Numbered from the stretch's first letter, positions 38,559 to 49,990 are shown. The stretch: DNA of 64,000 nucleotides from Patescibacteria group bacterium UBA2023 (GCA_002335145.1 DDBV01000024.1:36097-100096), one strand, 5' to 3'. The notes: a model not told the origin generated them from the sequence alone. Numbers and translations are program-made.

Positions 38559-41500
38559 ATGACCACCTCCATCCTCCGACTCCTCGCACTGACACTCATG
38601 TCATCTGCGTGCATACGATTCTACTACTCTGGTAGCTCCGTCTTTCCCCGGACCTTCCTCTCGGAATGGTGGTGGTGGGTGGCAGGGATTGTAGGGCTCT
38701 ATATCGCCTACAAGACCTGGATCGTCCTCACAAAGAAAAAAACACTCGAAATCTCGGCTCTCGGTGTGATCGCGGCCTTCTTGATCTTTTTGTTCGGACT
38801 CTCCTTCGCACATGCTTCCTTCGCACCGGACACGGCCATTGCAGGGGTTATCTCCGGAGGATTCGCAATCTTCGGACGCACACTGTTCTCATGCATCCTT
38901 CCGCTCGGACTCGTATGGTTATGGTGGGCATTGGGTCGCCAAATTCTGCGGACCACAGGATTCCTCGCGGAGGCAACGGCAGATCGAATGCTCGGCTTCT
39001 TCATGCCCACTTCCGTCTGATTCACCCTCTATGCCACAGGTCTGACAGTCTTCGGATCGATCGGACTCTTCAATGTCGCGACCGTCTGAATCATGACGAT
39101 AGCGATGGCGATCGTCTCGTACCGCGAACTCGGCGAATGACTGCACCTCGCCACTCGGCCGTTCGCGACCGCAGAGACGAATACCGAAGCCGCGAGTTTG
39201 CTCGATCGGATCAATCTCAAACTCATTACCGGAGAATGGGCCATCATCGTAGCGACACTCGTGATTGGAGTAGGATTTCTCAATATCATCCGACCGACAC
39301 CGATTGGATGGGACGACCTCGGGGTGTACATGAACTACCCGAAGCTCATCGCCGCTAATGGCTCGATTCCTGAAGGGGTTGGATTCGTGCCATGGCAGCT
39401 CGTTACTGCCGTAGGATTCCTCGCCGGATCGGTACTTCAAGCATTCTTCATAAACCAGCTCGGGGGGACTCTCTCATTCTTCGCGGTATTCTTCGCGCTC
39501 TCTGGATGGCTCGGCAACCGTCGAGGACACTTCCATTGGCCCCTCGTTTGCGCTATGCTCTCAGTGACTATGCCCATGGTCATCTTCCAGCAAGCACGTG
39601 ACATGAAGCTCGATACGGTGGTACTCTTCCTCTCGATCGCCATCCTCTATGCGGCGATTCATTGGATACGAAACGTCCTGCTTCCGGAGATTCGCGATAC
39701 TGGACGAGTGGAGCTCCTCTCTCGCCGAAACCTCTTCTGGATCATACTCATTGGAACACTCACGGGATTCGTGTTTTCTGTGAAGATCACATCGCTCATG
39801 CTCCTGCTGGGGCTTCTGGGGCTCTTTGCTTACGCCTTCTACGGATCGCTCGGTCTCGTTTGATTCTTCTCGCTCTTCATCGCCGCGTTCACCGCTCTTC
39901 GACTCTGGCCCCTGCTCAATATCGGAACTCTCTCGGATCCCATCGTCATATCGTTTGTTTCGACTGTGGGAAGTATCGTGGGGATCCTCTCTCTCGGCTT
40001 CTGCATGCTCCGATCAAAAACAGTCCGAACTGTATCGGTCTTCGCATGGCTCGGGGTGTTCTTCCTCGCATTCTTTGCTCCACTCGCGCCCTGGATCGCG
40101 AAGAATCTCTCGGAGATCAAGGAAGTCTCGGTCTTACGGATCGTGACGGGAGAGCCTGCAGGGTACGCTCCGGATTTCTCTCGCATATACTCGGACGAGA
40201 AGCGCATCGAAATCGAGACGAATCTCACAGACCTCTCCATCAACTCATCCGGACAGACCGCCAACGAAGACTTCGGACGCTACTTCGGAAACGAGAAGGG
40301 AATCAACAACTATCTCAAACTCCCCTATAACCGCACGTTTCAGAAGACACAGAACGGCGAATTTACTGAGATTGGATACGTCTTCCTCGCCCTCTTCCCG
40401 CTCATCCTCATTTTCCTCCCAGGAGCCCGTACATGGTTTGTGGCGATCGTCGTACTCTCCACTGCAGCCTACTGGTTCTACGCCATGTTTCCCGATACAC
40501 TCGGGCATTTGGCAGCATTTTCGGACTTGCTCAAATTGAATACAGCAATCGTCCGCGCATTCGATTCCCTCGTGCTTCCCATCGGATACCTGGCGATCAT
40601 CGCAGGATTCGCAATAGCGACCGCGGCGATTTTGTTCGGACTGAAATCTACGGGAAATACACAAACGGATACCGATCACGAACTCCTGCGTCTGCTCGGG
40701 GTGTTCACGGTGATCTATGGATTCGTATATCTCGTCTCATCCTATGGCGTACCGTGGTACGGGATTCTCCTCTACTTCTGTCTCTTCTCCCTCATATCGA
40801 TCGCGGGGTCATATGCGACAGGAGACGAGGCATCCGCGGATTCGCGCGAACCGGGCATCGGATTTTACTCGGCGATCGTGATCGCGATCATCCTGTCATC
40901 CTGGATAGGACGGACGACGGTGTCTGATGCGATTTCGCATTTGGCGAATGTCGAATACTCGGCATATCGTCTCGGGAATCTCGCCCAAGAAGAGACACTC
41001 GTTGCCTACCATCCTAACTACTTTCCCATCGTCTCGGCACTTAATCTGCGGGATGAGTCGGCGGCTGTTCGCGAGATCCTCGATGCGCCAGACGTACGAA
41101 ATCTCAATGCGCTCCTCGTGTCAGCCTCGATCACACCAAAGGACTTGATCGGTCTTGCGCAGGTACTTGCATCCATAGAGACTTCGAATCTTCGCGAAAT
41201 GATGCCCACGCTCTCCTCAATTGCTGAGATGGCACTCAAGCAAGAGGCTCGCAAAGCCCGGCTCCGCGTCTACCATGCCGCTTTTTCTCCGAGTCAAGAC
41301 AATCAGGCGGATACGCCCATCTACCGCATCGGGACATTCCTGAGCTACTACATACACGATAATATTCACCGCTACTACGAAGACAGCCTACTATTCAACT
41401 ACCGCTCTTGGTTCGACCATACCGACCCCGATACGGTCGCATGGCGAATGCGCGAGACAGGATTCAAGCATCTCCTCCTGGATGTAAATGCTTCAACGAT

Positions 41501-42086
41501 TGACGTGAGTCCTCCGTACGAGCTCACCGCTCGGTTTGAGAATCTCCTCCTCGGACTGCGGTCTGAAGGGTTCCGTCTCGTCTCGACCGACAACCCCTGC
41601 CTGGAGAGTGCCCTACGCGAGAATGAGCAACTGACCCCTGAGGAGTACCTCGCCCGGGCAGGCGTGAGTTACGACAGTGCGACACTTCTCCCGGATGGGA
41701 ATTACCAGTATACGAGCCGCTATTCCAAGCGTCTTGAGTGTTACGCGTACCTCGTACAGATCGTGCGTGAAGGGCGGGTGAACTCCTCAAGCGAGTACTC
41801 GTATCTCCTTCCCTACGCGGGCATGATTGAGCGAAATCTCGCAACGATCGATTCGATCTTTGAGTCTGCGAAAAACGGCGAAAGAAACCACTACCAAGCG
41901 AGTGGCGCGATCGAGCGACTCACCGGACTCCAGAGCGGATGGATGGCACTCTTCGAGATCATCGACCAGGAAGCTGCCGAGATGTCCGTGGAAATCCTGG
42001 AAACAAACAACGCTGAGACAGCTACTCCGGCCGCTCCGGGAGAAAATGCGGAAGCGTCTGAATCCGACTCTCCGGAACTCCGATAA
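38559..42086 (+). CDS. Giant membrane protein, GT-C glycosyltransferase-like
   Basis: 1175 residues in code 25 with TGA-Gly at several places (for example 39018, 39087, 39138, 39861). About 14-18 hydrophobic helices occupy residues 1-780, including loops GWDDLGVYMNYPKLIAANGS with acidic DD that resembles the catalytic Asp loop of GT-C enzymes. A large extracytoplasmic domain follows (ALNLRDESAAVREILDAPDV, then RMRETGFKHLLLDVNAS and an acidic Ala/Pro-rich tail). Position between a flippase and an O-antigen ligase suggests transfer of sugars to lipid-linked glycans outside the membrane. The exact reaction is unknown. Confidence 0.72.
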
Positions 42087-43227
42087 ACCGCCGGACGAAG
42101 TCGGTCATAAACTCGCTCGGAACGACGTGTCGGTCGAATCGGGCAAGTTCATGCTGAATGGAAGAGATTTTTCGAAATTTGAGGCGCAGATAGAATCGCT
42201 CGATTATATGCGTCCGCCCGAGTGTCGCGAGATATGCGGAGAGCGTCCATGTATCCGGCACGTCCGAGAGTGAGCGCATTCGCGAAGCAAAGGGCGAGAA
42301 AAGCGAGAAATCGTGGTACGTGAAGATCCGCCGTCCCCGATACCCCGCAAGCATTTTTACAGAATCGAGGCCATAGGTCTTGGTACAGCTGTGCAACCAA
42401 ACGGCATCGGGTGCAAAAAGTCCGAGCTCTTCGCGTAAAGCGGCGTACCCCCATCCGGCAGCAAATGTGCCGAGCATGTCAATAATCCGCTCGATTCGTC
42501 CGATCGGAATTGATTTTGGCCGCTTGCCAAAGACTCGGACTTCGTATCCAGCCTCCGAGAGCGCGGTGCGTATGGTCTCGATATGTCGCTCCACTCATCC
42601 GATCGGCGCGTCATAGTCGGACACGAGCAGTATCCTGCCGTCTCGCCGTCCGAGGACGTGGTGGGCGACCGTTGAGAGCCAAGCTTTCCGAGAGTGGTGC
42701 GCGACAATCTCGGCTCTCCACGAGGCGGAGACTTCATCCCGCCCTATCTGACCGCGAATGATCTCACGGATGCGGTCGACCGAAAGCCGAATCGGATCAT
42801 TAAGGTCGATGGCAAGAGACTCTGGGATAAATGCCGCAAGGCCCCCGAGTCGCGGACCAATGACCGGTACACCGAGACGCAAACACTCAAGTGCAGCGAG
42901 CCCGAATGTCTCCACGAAACGCGAGGGCAAAAGCGCGTATTCGGATCGGGCAATGACTTCACGCATCTCATTCTCTTCGCGCCATCCGAATGAGTATATC
43001 CGCCCTGGAGAGATTGAGTCGAAATCGAATGACGAAACGCTCTCTCCGACGAACGAAACATCTGATCGCGCACGAAGAATCGAGGCGAGTGGACCATCTC
43101 CGCAGACAAACAATGTTACGTTCGCATCGTCCGAGACGAGGACATCAAACAATGCGAGCGCATCGGCGAATCATTTTTCTTCGGCGAGACGGCCGGCAAA
43201 AACGAGGCGAGTATTATCGTGTGCCAT
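42022..43227 (-). CDS. GT4-type glycosyltransferase with inverted domain order
   Basis: 401 residues in code 25 (TGA-Gly at two places). The first half is the nucleotide-sugar-binding domain normally found at the C terminus: NTRLVFAGRLAEEKGFADAL, CGDGPLASIL and YALLPSRFVETFGLAALECL (E-x7-E type). After about 190 residues a typical N-terminal acceptor domain begins: GRILLVSDYDAPIGGVERHI, then FAPDAVWLHSCTKTYG and HVVPSEFMTDFVRRFIGVPE, and the protein stops where the normal linker would lead into the first half. This is a circular permutation of GT4, or a joined pair of remnants. Its start overlaps the ligase stop by 14 bp; its stop lies inside the end of the convergent giant gene. Confidence 0.78.
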
Positions 43228-44509
43228 GCAATCGCCGGTAACCTGAGATAATACCGAGGAACAGGAAGAGGAGAATGGAAACGAAGAACGCCTCGAACGT
43301 ATGCAGAAAAATATTCATCCCGAGTACGGCGAAGAAGCTCCATGCAATGAAGGGGTGGAATCGGAATGTCTCGTAGGCGATGGTCGCCATGATGGCAAGG
43401 AACAAAGCGAGACCGAGGAAGCCACCCTCCACGAGGACCTGGATATACCAACTTTCGGGAATCGTCTCGTCCTCCTTGCGTTTGCGTTCTTCATCCGAGA
43501 GGACAGACGCATCGTAGGTATAGCGCGAAGCTGGACCCGAGGAGGCAAGACCGGAACCCATGGGACGCGCCATAAACTGGTCTATGCCAATCGCCATACG
43601 CTCAAAGTGTCATTTAGATGATCATTCGCGCAGGAAAATAGTCTGAAGTGAATCGGCATAACGCACAGAGAATCCACCGATCACAAGAATCACTACGGCG
43701 AGAAACGAGGCAAACGCGATCTTATACTTTCGTAAGATGATCGGCAAACAGAAGAGGACCGTAATGCCAGTCGCAAGAACGATTCCCACGAACGCGCTGC
43801 GGGTATAGGTAAGCAAGAGCAGACCGAATACGCCAAAGAGCCACATACCGAGCACTCCCCAATAATCTCGCTCGGCACGGAACGCATAGAGGACGAGACC
43901 GATATGGAGAATGAGGAAGTACGCCGCGGAATTCGGTCCGTCAAAGATTCCCTGGAATCGGCGAATATTCGCGTTGGGGATGCCATGGTAGATCGGCACG
44001 CTCCCACCGAACTGCCAATTGGAGAGGTCGGCGGAAAATCCGAGGTACAGAAGGACTGTTTCCTTGGTCACAAATCGCACAAACGCCCCGAGAAGAATCG
44101 CGATCCCGCTCGATATGACGAAGAGTCGGACATAGTCGGAGAACTTGCCCGTGAGCAGATATGTACCGTGCCTGAACAGCACGAACACGAAAAGGAACTC
44201 AAGATCATACCGCACTCCCGCGACAATACCAGCAAGGCTCGTACCAGAGAAAACGGATACACCCAGAAGCAGGGAAGCATACGCTAGAATAAGTCCATCA
44301 AGCCAATCAAAACGGGGCCACGACCGGCGACAGAAAAAGTCCCATCCGAGCGCAACGGCGAGCACGAGGAGAATTGCCTCCTTGTAGAGCGAGATTCCCG
44401 GAATGGCAAGCTCGAATCCGAAGAAGACGGAAATCAATACATGGAACGGAAGGATCACGATCAAAATACGCGTGAGACGATCGAAGAGCGGTATGTCGCG
44501 TGCGAACAT
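43214..44509 (-). CDS. O-antigen ligase/polymerase-like membrane protein (Wzy/WaaL type)
   Basis: 431 residues in code 25; the TGA at 43622 joins the two halves. About 11 transmembrane helices. The signature region of Wzy_C proteins is present: IPNANIRRFQGIFDGPNSAAY with an Arg-rich periplasmic loop and TYTRSAFVGIVLA. Likely polymerises or ligates polysaccharide on the outer face of the membrane. Divergent from the ferredoxin gene. Confidence 0.85.
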
Positions 44510-44599
44510 CGGATATCTTGGTTACATTGGGTTGATAATAATACGAATCTCGATAGTATTCTCAACACAAAAAAAACGCTTTCACGACCATCGATATCC

Positions 44600-44851
44600 A
44601 TGTCCGATCCGCAGTCCACTTCCATCGATCCCGCCAAGATCTCTGCTATCCGCTCCGCGCTCGGACGAGTACCCCATGTAAATGAGTCCTGTATCGGATG
44701 CGGGGCGTGTGTCGCCATCTCCGGGACTGTCTTTGAGATGAATGATGATGGGATGTCCATTGTGCTTTCGTGCGATTCCTACGAATGACTCGATGTCGAT
44801 GACGCGATCGCCGCCTGTCCTGTGAATGCCATCAGTTGGCGAAATTCCTAA
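44600..44851 (+). CDS. 4Fe-4S ferredoxin
   Basis: 83 residues with one TGA-Gly (after CDSYE). A single cluster site is formed by CIGCGACVAISGTVFEM and a distant Cys-Pro in AIAACPVNAISW, the pattern of one-cluster 4Fe-4S ferredoxins. Small soluble electron carrier. Could serve the reductase at 51-52 kb or radical enzymes elsewhere. Followed at once by a terminator. Confidence 0.92.
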
Positions 44852-44862
44852 AAACTCTCTCG

Positions 44863-44893
44863 ATCCGGAACTCCGAATGTTCCGGATTTTTTG
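44863..44893 (+). terminator. Terminator of ferredoxin gene
   Basis: ATCCGGAA / TTCCGGAT stem with an 8-nt loop, then TTTTTTG. Confidence 0.9.
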
Positions 44894-45003
44894 TGTCTTC
44901 GTCAGCATATGAGTATTGACATATCAGTATATAACGAACAGTTAATATTCATAGATATAATACCGTGGTCGCGCAGTCGACACTATCAAGCATATTTCTT
45001 CCC

Positions 45004-45231
45004 ATGTACACTCAACTTTCTCTCGATGCGCTCGGGCCACCGGAAAGAACAATCCGACTCATTCCCGGACCGGACGGGTGAATGCGGTTCGTTGATGAAT
45101 ACGGCACCTTGCTGCTGCATACCCACGATTCCGACACGAAGCCTGGGCAGATCGAGATTCTCCCATGATCTGCTACCATCGCCGCTCGCATCCACACGGC
45201 CTTGCAAAACCCGGAGGCCTGAATACAGTAG
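45004..45231 (+). CDS. Small hypothetical protein before WecG-like gene
   Basis: 75 residues visible only in code 25: ATG 45004, three TGA-Gly, TAG 45229-45231. The sequence reads PPERTIRLIPGPDGGMRFVD followed by EYGTLLLHTHDSDTKPGQIE, a beta-rich acidic protein without a known family. A TATAAT box lies at 44956-44961 about 45 bp upstream. It ends 24 bp before the WecG-like gene and is probably in the same transcript. Confidence 0.65.
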
Positions 45232-45255
45232 TCGCATCACTTCTTTGTTTCCTCC

Positions 45256-46098
45256 ATGCGATTCTTCGGGATTCCCCTCACCCGCGTCGATGATCTCGAT
45301 ACGTATTTTTATGGTCTCGTCCGCTCAAAGACCCCGCGAACGATCGTGACACCCAACCCGGAAATTCTCCTGCATGCCGAGCAAGACCAGGAGTTTCGTT
45401 CGGTCCTTTTGCTCGCGAGCGACCGCCTGCCGGACGGGATTGGTCTCTACCTAGCAGAGATCATGCGAGAATCCGGACTCCCCCGCTGGCTCTCGATCAT
45501 ACTCATGCCGTACTGGGGTATCCGCCTACTGCTCGGACGTCGATCGATCGAATCGAAGCTCGGACATCGGGTTCAAGGGAGTCGACTCACCGAGATGCTG
45601 CTCAATCACGCGGCACGCGAGGGCTGGACAGTGGCAATTCTCGACCGTGATGCCTCGGACTGGCCGGAGAAACTCGAAGCCCAGCATCGTGCCCCCGCGG
45701 CAATCGAGACAAAGTTCCCCGGAGTCCATATCCACTATGAGACGGTCTGAACCGATCCGGATTGGGCGTCTGTACGCCAACGACTCTCGGACGCTAATGC
45801 AACGATCGTACTCTCGATCCTCGGAATGAAAGCCCAGGAGGAAGCCCTACTCCAGCTCGTCCCGAGCGTCCCGAACATCCGGATCGCCGCAGGGGTAGGA
45901 TCGAGTATCGACTATCACCTCGGCCTCGAAACACTCGCGCCCATGTGGGTGAGTCGTATGGGACTCGAATGGCTCTATCGTCTCATTTTCTCGCGCAGAC
46001 GCCGATGGAACCGCATCAAGCGGATCATGCGGGCGGTATTCGTTTTTCCCTGGAGAGCACTCGCTTGAGATGACCGGGATGGTTGATTTTCGCGATAA
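45256..46098 (+). CDS. WecG/TagA/CpsF-family glycosyltransferase
   Basis: 280 residues with TGA-Gly after VHIHYETV and near the C terminus. Family motifs: TIVTPNPEILLHAEQD (catalytic Thr/Asn loop), SDRLPDGIGLYLAE, TIVLSILGMKAQEEAL and the membrane-proximal GVGSSIDYHLGLE...RMGLEWLYRL. Family members transfer N-acetylmannosamine or similar to undecaprenyl-PP-GlcNAc, an early step in wall teichoic acid or common antigen synthesis. The C-terminal Arg-rich SRRRRWNRIKRIMR is the membrane-binding tail. Part of the surface glycan block. Confidence 0.92.
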
Positions 46099-46110
46099 GC
46101 GCGATATAAT
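46083..46110 (+). promoter_or_regulatory. Promoter of hrcA
   Basis: TTGATT and TATAAT separated by 16 bp, overlapping the end of the WecG-like gene and 25 bp before hrcA. Confidence 0.7.
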
Positions 46111-46134
46111 GCGCACCACTTAGCGACGACCGAC

Positions 46135-46836
46135 ATGAAGAAGATACAAACGCGCAAGATTCAAATTCTCAAATACATTGTGGAAGAATACCTCCGCAGC
46201 GGAGGAGTGACGGGATCGAAGTCGCTACAAAAAAGACACGAACTCCCTGTCTCAAGTGCAACAATCCGCAGCGATATGGCCTCTCTCGAAACCATGGGGT
46301 TGATCTTCCAGCCGTACAACTCAGCCGGACGACTCCCGACCGCACGAGGCCTTCGTGTCTTCGTGGACTACCTCATGGAGGAGATGCCCCATGTATTCGT
46401 AGAGGCTGATACCCGGCTCGATGAGCGCAACAAACGCTTACGACTCGATGACACACTCTATGAGATTGTTGCCCGTCTCACGAAAGCAACGGGAGAAATC
46501 AGCTTCGCTACGATTCCCTCTACCGGTACGAGCTCATACCTGGGGCTCGCGAATTTCCTAGAGCGATCTTCCGGTGGAGTCATGGGGGAAGAAGTCTTCC
46601 GAATCATTCGCATCCTCGAAGACAAACACCACTTCATCGAGCTTTTGGAATCACTCGACATCGGTCCTCGTGGCGCAGTGTTCATCGGCGAGGAGAACAT
46701 CATTCCCGATTTTGATTCCTGTACCATGATCGTCAAACGATTCAAGCTCGAAGGGCATGAATGATACCTCGGCCTCCTCGGACCCATGAAAATGGATTAC
46801 GCATTCAATATCTCGGCAATCCGACAAGTCCTGTAA
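46135..46836 (+). CDS. hrcA: Heat-inducible transcription repressor HrcA (short form)
   Basis: 233 residues with one TGA-Gly at 46762-46764. Binds CIRCE operators and represses chaperone genes; its activity depends on GroEL. The N-terminal winged helix is typical: QILKYIVEEYLRSGGVTGSK, then LPVSSATIRSDMASLETMGL and SAGRLPTARGLRVFVDYLM. The C-terminal dimer domain (about 85-233) is shorter than the usual 340-residue HrcA and the inserted central domain appears trimmed, as common in reduced CPR genomes. A CIRCE-like site lies at 56622-56648 before groES. Confidence 0.9.
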
Positions 46837-46851
46837 AACGAAAAGCAAAAA

Positions 46852-46880
46852 GAAAAGAGGCCGTACAGCCTCTTTTCTTC
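46852..46880. terminator. Bidirectional terminator between hrcA and SLH gene
   Basis: GAAAAGAGGC / GCCTCTTTTC stem with a 6-nt loop, A-rich on the left and T-rich on the right; ends both convergent genes. Confidence 0.85.
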
Positions 46881-46883
46881 GAG

Positions 46884-48242
46884 TTAGTTGAAGAAGAGTC
46901 GCTCCGCCGTGATCATGACGACCATCTTGGAGGCCTCCGCACGGGTGATGGGATCGTTCGGACGGAATATCGTATTCGTCTGGGAAATGTATCCGTACTT
47001 CTTGGCGGTAGAGACGTACGGTGCCCACCAGTCATCGGCGGCGATATCATCGTAGGTGTAGGCCGGGTCGTAGCGGGGCGAGAGCTCCGAAGCGAGCATG
47101 ACGATCTTGAGAAGCTCGGCACGGGTGATAGAACGATCTGGCTCGAAGGAAGAATCCTCGCGAATAACGCTCTTGGCCGAGAGAATCTGCACATACCCGC
47201 AGAACTCGCTTCCGGAGGAGAGGTCCCCGTACCCCGAACACGGTGATTCTGTGCTCGCGCCTGCCGAGGCGGCAGAGAGTGACGAGATAGCCGCAGACAG
47301 ACCCGAGAGTGCGGCGTCCTGAGATCCGGCAGTGCGCATCTGATCGAGCAATGCAGGATTCGCCTGAATAATCGCAAGAAGTACCGGATCGACATTATTC
47401 TCGGCGGCGATCGCGACAATATCGCTCGTGTTGCCGGAGTCATCAACATCGGAAGACTCGATGATGCCGACCGCATCGGTTCCCACGAGGTCGGAAGGAA
47501 TCTCAATCGTTCCACCATCCGGTGCTGGCTCAGATTGGACACTCGATCCGGTGGAGGTAGTACCGGTAGCGGTGGTGCCGGTGGAAGTCACCCCGGTAGC
47601 GGTGGTGCCAGTTGCCGTAGTTCCGGTAGCGGTGGTGCCAGTTGCCGTAGTTCCGGTAGCGGTGGTGCCAGTTGCTGTTTGGTCTTGAACAATGTTTGAC
47701 CCAGAAGTGGTTGTACCGAGGAATCCGAGCGTAATGGCACGACGGGTGACGATGCTGATTCCCGAAGATGCTGCTGAGTCTACGTACACCACAACGCATC
47801 CATACGTGGCATTGGTGACAGAAGAAAACCCCGGAAGCACCTGTGTTTCGACAGAACTGTTCGCGTTGATGGCCACATTTACTGTATCAACGGTCTGATT
47901 CCCGACCTTGAATTTCGCAACCTTGGCGAATCCGGTTTTCGATTCATCATTTTCCCGACATGCTCTCCGCCCATCCGCCATGAGGTACCCATCTACAAGC
48001 TCGGATTTGATACTGACAGAACTATTTGAGAGATTGGTATACCGCACGCAGATACCCGCGGGGATTGCTGTACCCTTCTCGAACGTCAGGGTATTCGAGA
48101 CGTTTCCATTCTGGCAAAATTCGAGCCGCAAGTCATCGATGGTCCCGGCTGCATTCGAGAATCCAAACGATGCAATGGTGACGATCACGAGAGATGCTCC
48201 AGCCATGAAGAGGCGCGAGAGTGAGGAGAGAATTCGAGACAT
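46884..48242 (-). CDS. Secreted SLH protein with Thr-Gly-Thr repeat linker
   Basis: 452 residues. Signal peptide about 1-31 (MAGASLVIVTIASFGFSNAA). An N-terminal beta domain (about 32-175) with Cys pairs in EFCQNG, ICVRY, RRACREN and YGCVVVYVD is shared with the protein at 48255-49055. A Thr/Gly/Ala linker of repeated TGTTA units follows (about 184-225), then a domain with AENNVDPVLLAIIQANPALL, and two C-terminal SLH modules (SITRAELLKIVMLASELS; DPITRAEASKMVVMITAE) for wall anchoring. Likely a surface-displayed structural protein. Confidence 0.9.
   Translation of the reverse strand: MSRILSSLSRLFMAGASLVIVTIASFGFSNAAGTIDDLRLEFCQNGNVSNTLTFEKGTAIPAGICVRYTNLSNSSVSIKSELVDGYLMADGRRACRENDESKTGFAKVAKFKVGNQTVDTVNVAINANSSVETQVLPGFSSVTNATYGCVVVYVDSAASSGISIVTRRAITLGFLGTTTSGSNIVQDQTATGTTATGTTATGTTATGTTATGTTATGVTSTGTTATGTTSTGSSVQSEPAPDGGTIEIPSDLVGTDAVGIIESSDVDDSGNTSDIVAIAAENNVDPVLLAIIQANPALLDQMRTAGSQDAALSGLSAAISSLSAASAGASTESPCSGYGDLSSGSEFCGYVQILSAKSVIREDSSFEPDRSITRAELLKIVMLASELSPRYDPAYTYDDIAADDWWAPYVSTAKKYGYISQTNTIFRPNDPITRAEASKMVVMITAERLFFN
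47548..47677 (-). repeat. In-frame tandem repeat encoding Ala-Thr-Gly-Thr-Thr
   Basis: Coding tandem array, units of 15 bp (two variants forming 30-bp higher-order units) giving repeated TGTTA/TGTTS in the SLH protein. Probably a flexible, slippage-prone linker; not a CRISPR. Confidence 0.85.
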
Positions 48243-48254
48243 GGGGAGAATTTA

Positions 48255-49055
48255 TTATAATCTTTCGGATTCATCGCGATCTGACCCGTCAGCACGGCGA
48301 CGCAGGAAGGCAAAACCGAGTCCGGATGCAAGAACAATCACGAGAGCGACCGCCCAGAAAGGACTCGAAATATCGCGAATGCTTGCGAGGAAAAACAGTT
48401 CAACAGGAGCATTCTCCTTGAACTCTTTGGGCTCCAGGCTTCGCGATTTTGTTTCGGCTTGTGGAAGTGACTGGCTCGATGCGGTATCTACAACCTCTTC
48501 CCGAATCTCTGAAATCTCCGAGATAGGTGACGGAGTTGCGGCTCAGGTAAAGGTGAGTTCGACGATGTTCGCCCGGCGAACAACAACACTAATCCCCTCG
48601 CTTCCGGAGCCAGTCGCAGGCTTCGGACCGGTAATAAGACATCCGTACGCTGTGGCAGATTCTACGGACGGTACGAGAAAACGCACCGTCCGATCGACCG
48701 ACTGCTTCGGCGAAAGAGAGAAGGTTGAATCTCCTCATTCATATCGAATGAGTGTGGAGAACGCTCCCGTATCGGCAGAATCATCGGCGCAACCAATTTT
48801 CCCATCAGCCAAAACGAAGCCATCGGTCGCCGAAAGCGCGACATCGATCGTCTCCGTACCGAGATTGACGTATCGGACGCACGCGACTCGTTCCCATGGA
48901 AGCGTCTCGATTTCCAGTTGCAGACGCTTCGATGAGATACCGGAATCGCAAAACGAAACATCGAGATCCGAGATCGATGCGGACACGGGGGCAGGGAAAG
49001 AGAGTGCCCAGACGGCAACGGCGACAGAAGCACCGACAGCATGGAAACGATTCAT
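48255..49055 (-). CDS. Secreted protein with C-terminal membrane anchor, related to the SLH neighbour
   Basis: 266 residues in code 25 (TGA-Gly after IRYE and FTFT positions). Signal peptide about 1-26 (AVAVWALSFPAPVSA). The exported domain repeats the Cys pattern and strand order of the N-terminal domain of the SLH protein downstream (DLDVSFCDSG, VACVRYVNLGTETIDVALSA, GCADDSADTGAFSTLIRYEG). A Pro/Glu/Ser linker leads to a C-terminal helix FWAVALVIVLASGLGFAFL and RRRAD stop-transfer. Function unknown; surface exposed. Starts MFFM or MNRF are both possible. Confidence 0.82.
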
Positions 49056-49239
49056 AAAGAACATATAACAAAACTGGGCAAAAAAACACCGAGCAAAGTA
49101 TACGAAGAGTTTTATTCCTCGCAAAAACAAAACGACATTAAGAAAACATCTTATACGGCCAGTGCCTCAATAAAACGCTTTTCCATAGCGATCTTTCAAG
49201 GAACCCAGACAATTCTTGTATATTTTTTCTATTAAGAAT

Positions 49240-49269
49240 TTGACAAAGTAATTCGTATAGTGTTATACT
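49240..49269 (+). promoter_or_regulatory. Promoter of WxL-like secreted protein
   Basis: TTGACA and TATACT with an 18-bp spacer, about 70 bp before the start at 49338. Confidence 0.8.
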
Positions 49270-49337
49270 TTCTTCGTGTGAGGGATCCGACCAATCTTAA
49301 TGAGTCGGACTTCCACCTATTTCTTACCAAAACAGAT

Positions 49338-49898
49338 ATGACTTCTGTGTCCAAGGCAGTAATATCAGCCATCGCTATCGCGTCACTTCTTGCGACCACG
49401 GCAGCACAGGCAGCCGATACGACCGTCTCTGTCGGCGTCACCGCTGGATCGGTGGGGATCGCCGCCCCCGCATCCATCAGTTTCCCGTCCGGTACGGCTT
49501 CGAGCAGTGCACAGACGCTCAATATTTCCGGAGGGCAATTCACGGTCGAAGATCTCAAGGGAGCGACCGCGGGTTACTACACCACCGTCTCCATTTCGGA
49601 TCTCACGAGCGGATCGGATACCATCGCCAAGGCAAATGTATCGATCACGGTATCCGGCGGAACCGTGAGCCTCGTAGCTGGAAACGCCAATGCTGCGGTA
49701 ACCGTCCCGACCTCAGGTGGAACGATTGGAGCAGGATATGTAGCCATGGGAAGCGCGGTGACGATGCTCCAGCGCAGCGATACCGGAGGAATCAACGGGA
49801 AGTACGGTGTCACGCCCGATCTTCGGATCAATGTCCCGGCCTACACTCCGGCAGGAAACTACTCGGGAACACTCACGTTCACGCTCATCGAGAACTAG
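49338..49898 (+). CDS. Secreted WxL-like beta-sandwich protein
   Basis: 186 residues. Signal peptide about 1-28 (AVISAIAIASLLATTAAQA). The mature part has no Cys and alternating beta strands, ending in INVPAYTPAGNYSGTLTFTL, the closing strand pattern of WxL/spore-coat-U-like surface domains. The same domain (GYYTTVSISDLTSGSDTIAK matched by GYYATISSSNLTSGSKTIGR) forms the N terminus of the giant protein at 56804. Strong promoter and terminator suggest an abundant single-gene surface or pilus-like product. Confidence 0.85.
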   Translation: MTSVSKAVISAIAIASLLATTAAQAADTTVSVGVTAGSVGIAAPASISFPSGTASSSAQTLNISGGQFTVEDLKGATAGYYTTVSISDLTSGSDTIAKANVSITVSGGTVSLVAGNANAAVTVPTSGGTIGAGYVAMGSAVTMLQRSDTGGINGKYGVTPDLRINVPAYTPAGNYSGTLTFTLIEN

Positions 49899-49936
49899 TA
49901 TTGCACGATAACCGAAATTATCATTGCAGTTAAGGA

Positions 49937-49968
49937 GAACCTCCGTATACTCCGGGGGTTCTTTTTTT
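49937..49968 (+). terminator. Terminator of WxL-like gene
   Basis: GAACCtCCG / CGGgGGTTC stem followed by TTTTTTT. Confidence 0.9.
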
Positions 49969-49990
49969 GTTCTTCTCAATACTCCGACAT

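Noticed and set aside
47548-47677. CRISPR-like regular repeat
   Set aside because: The units are 15 bp, in frame, without spacers, encoding a Thr/Gly linker.
47908-49068. 386-codon plus-strand ORF
   Set aside because: Antisense to two secreted proteins with clear signal peptides; low-complexity Ser/Arg composition.
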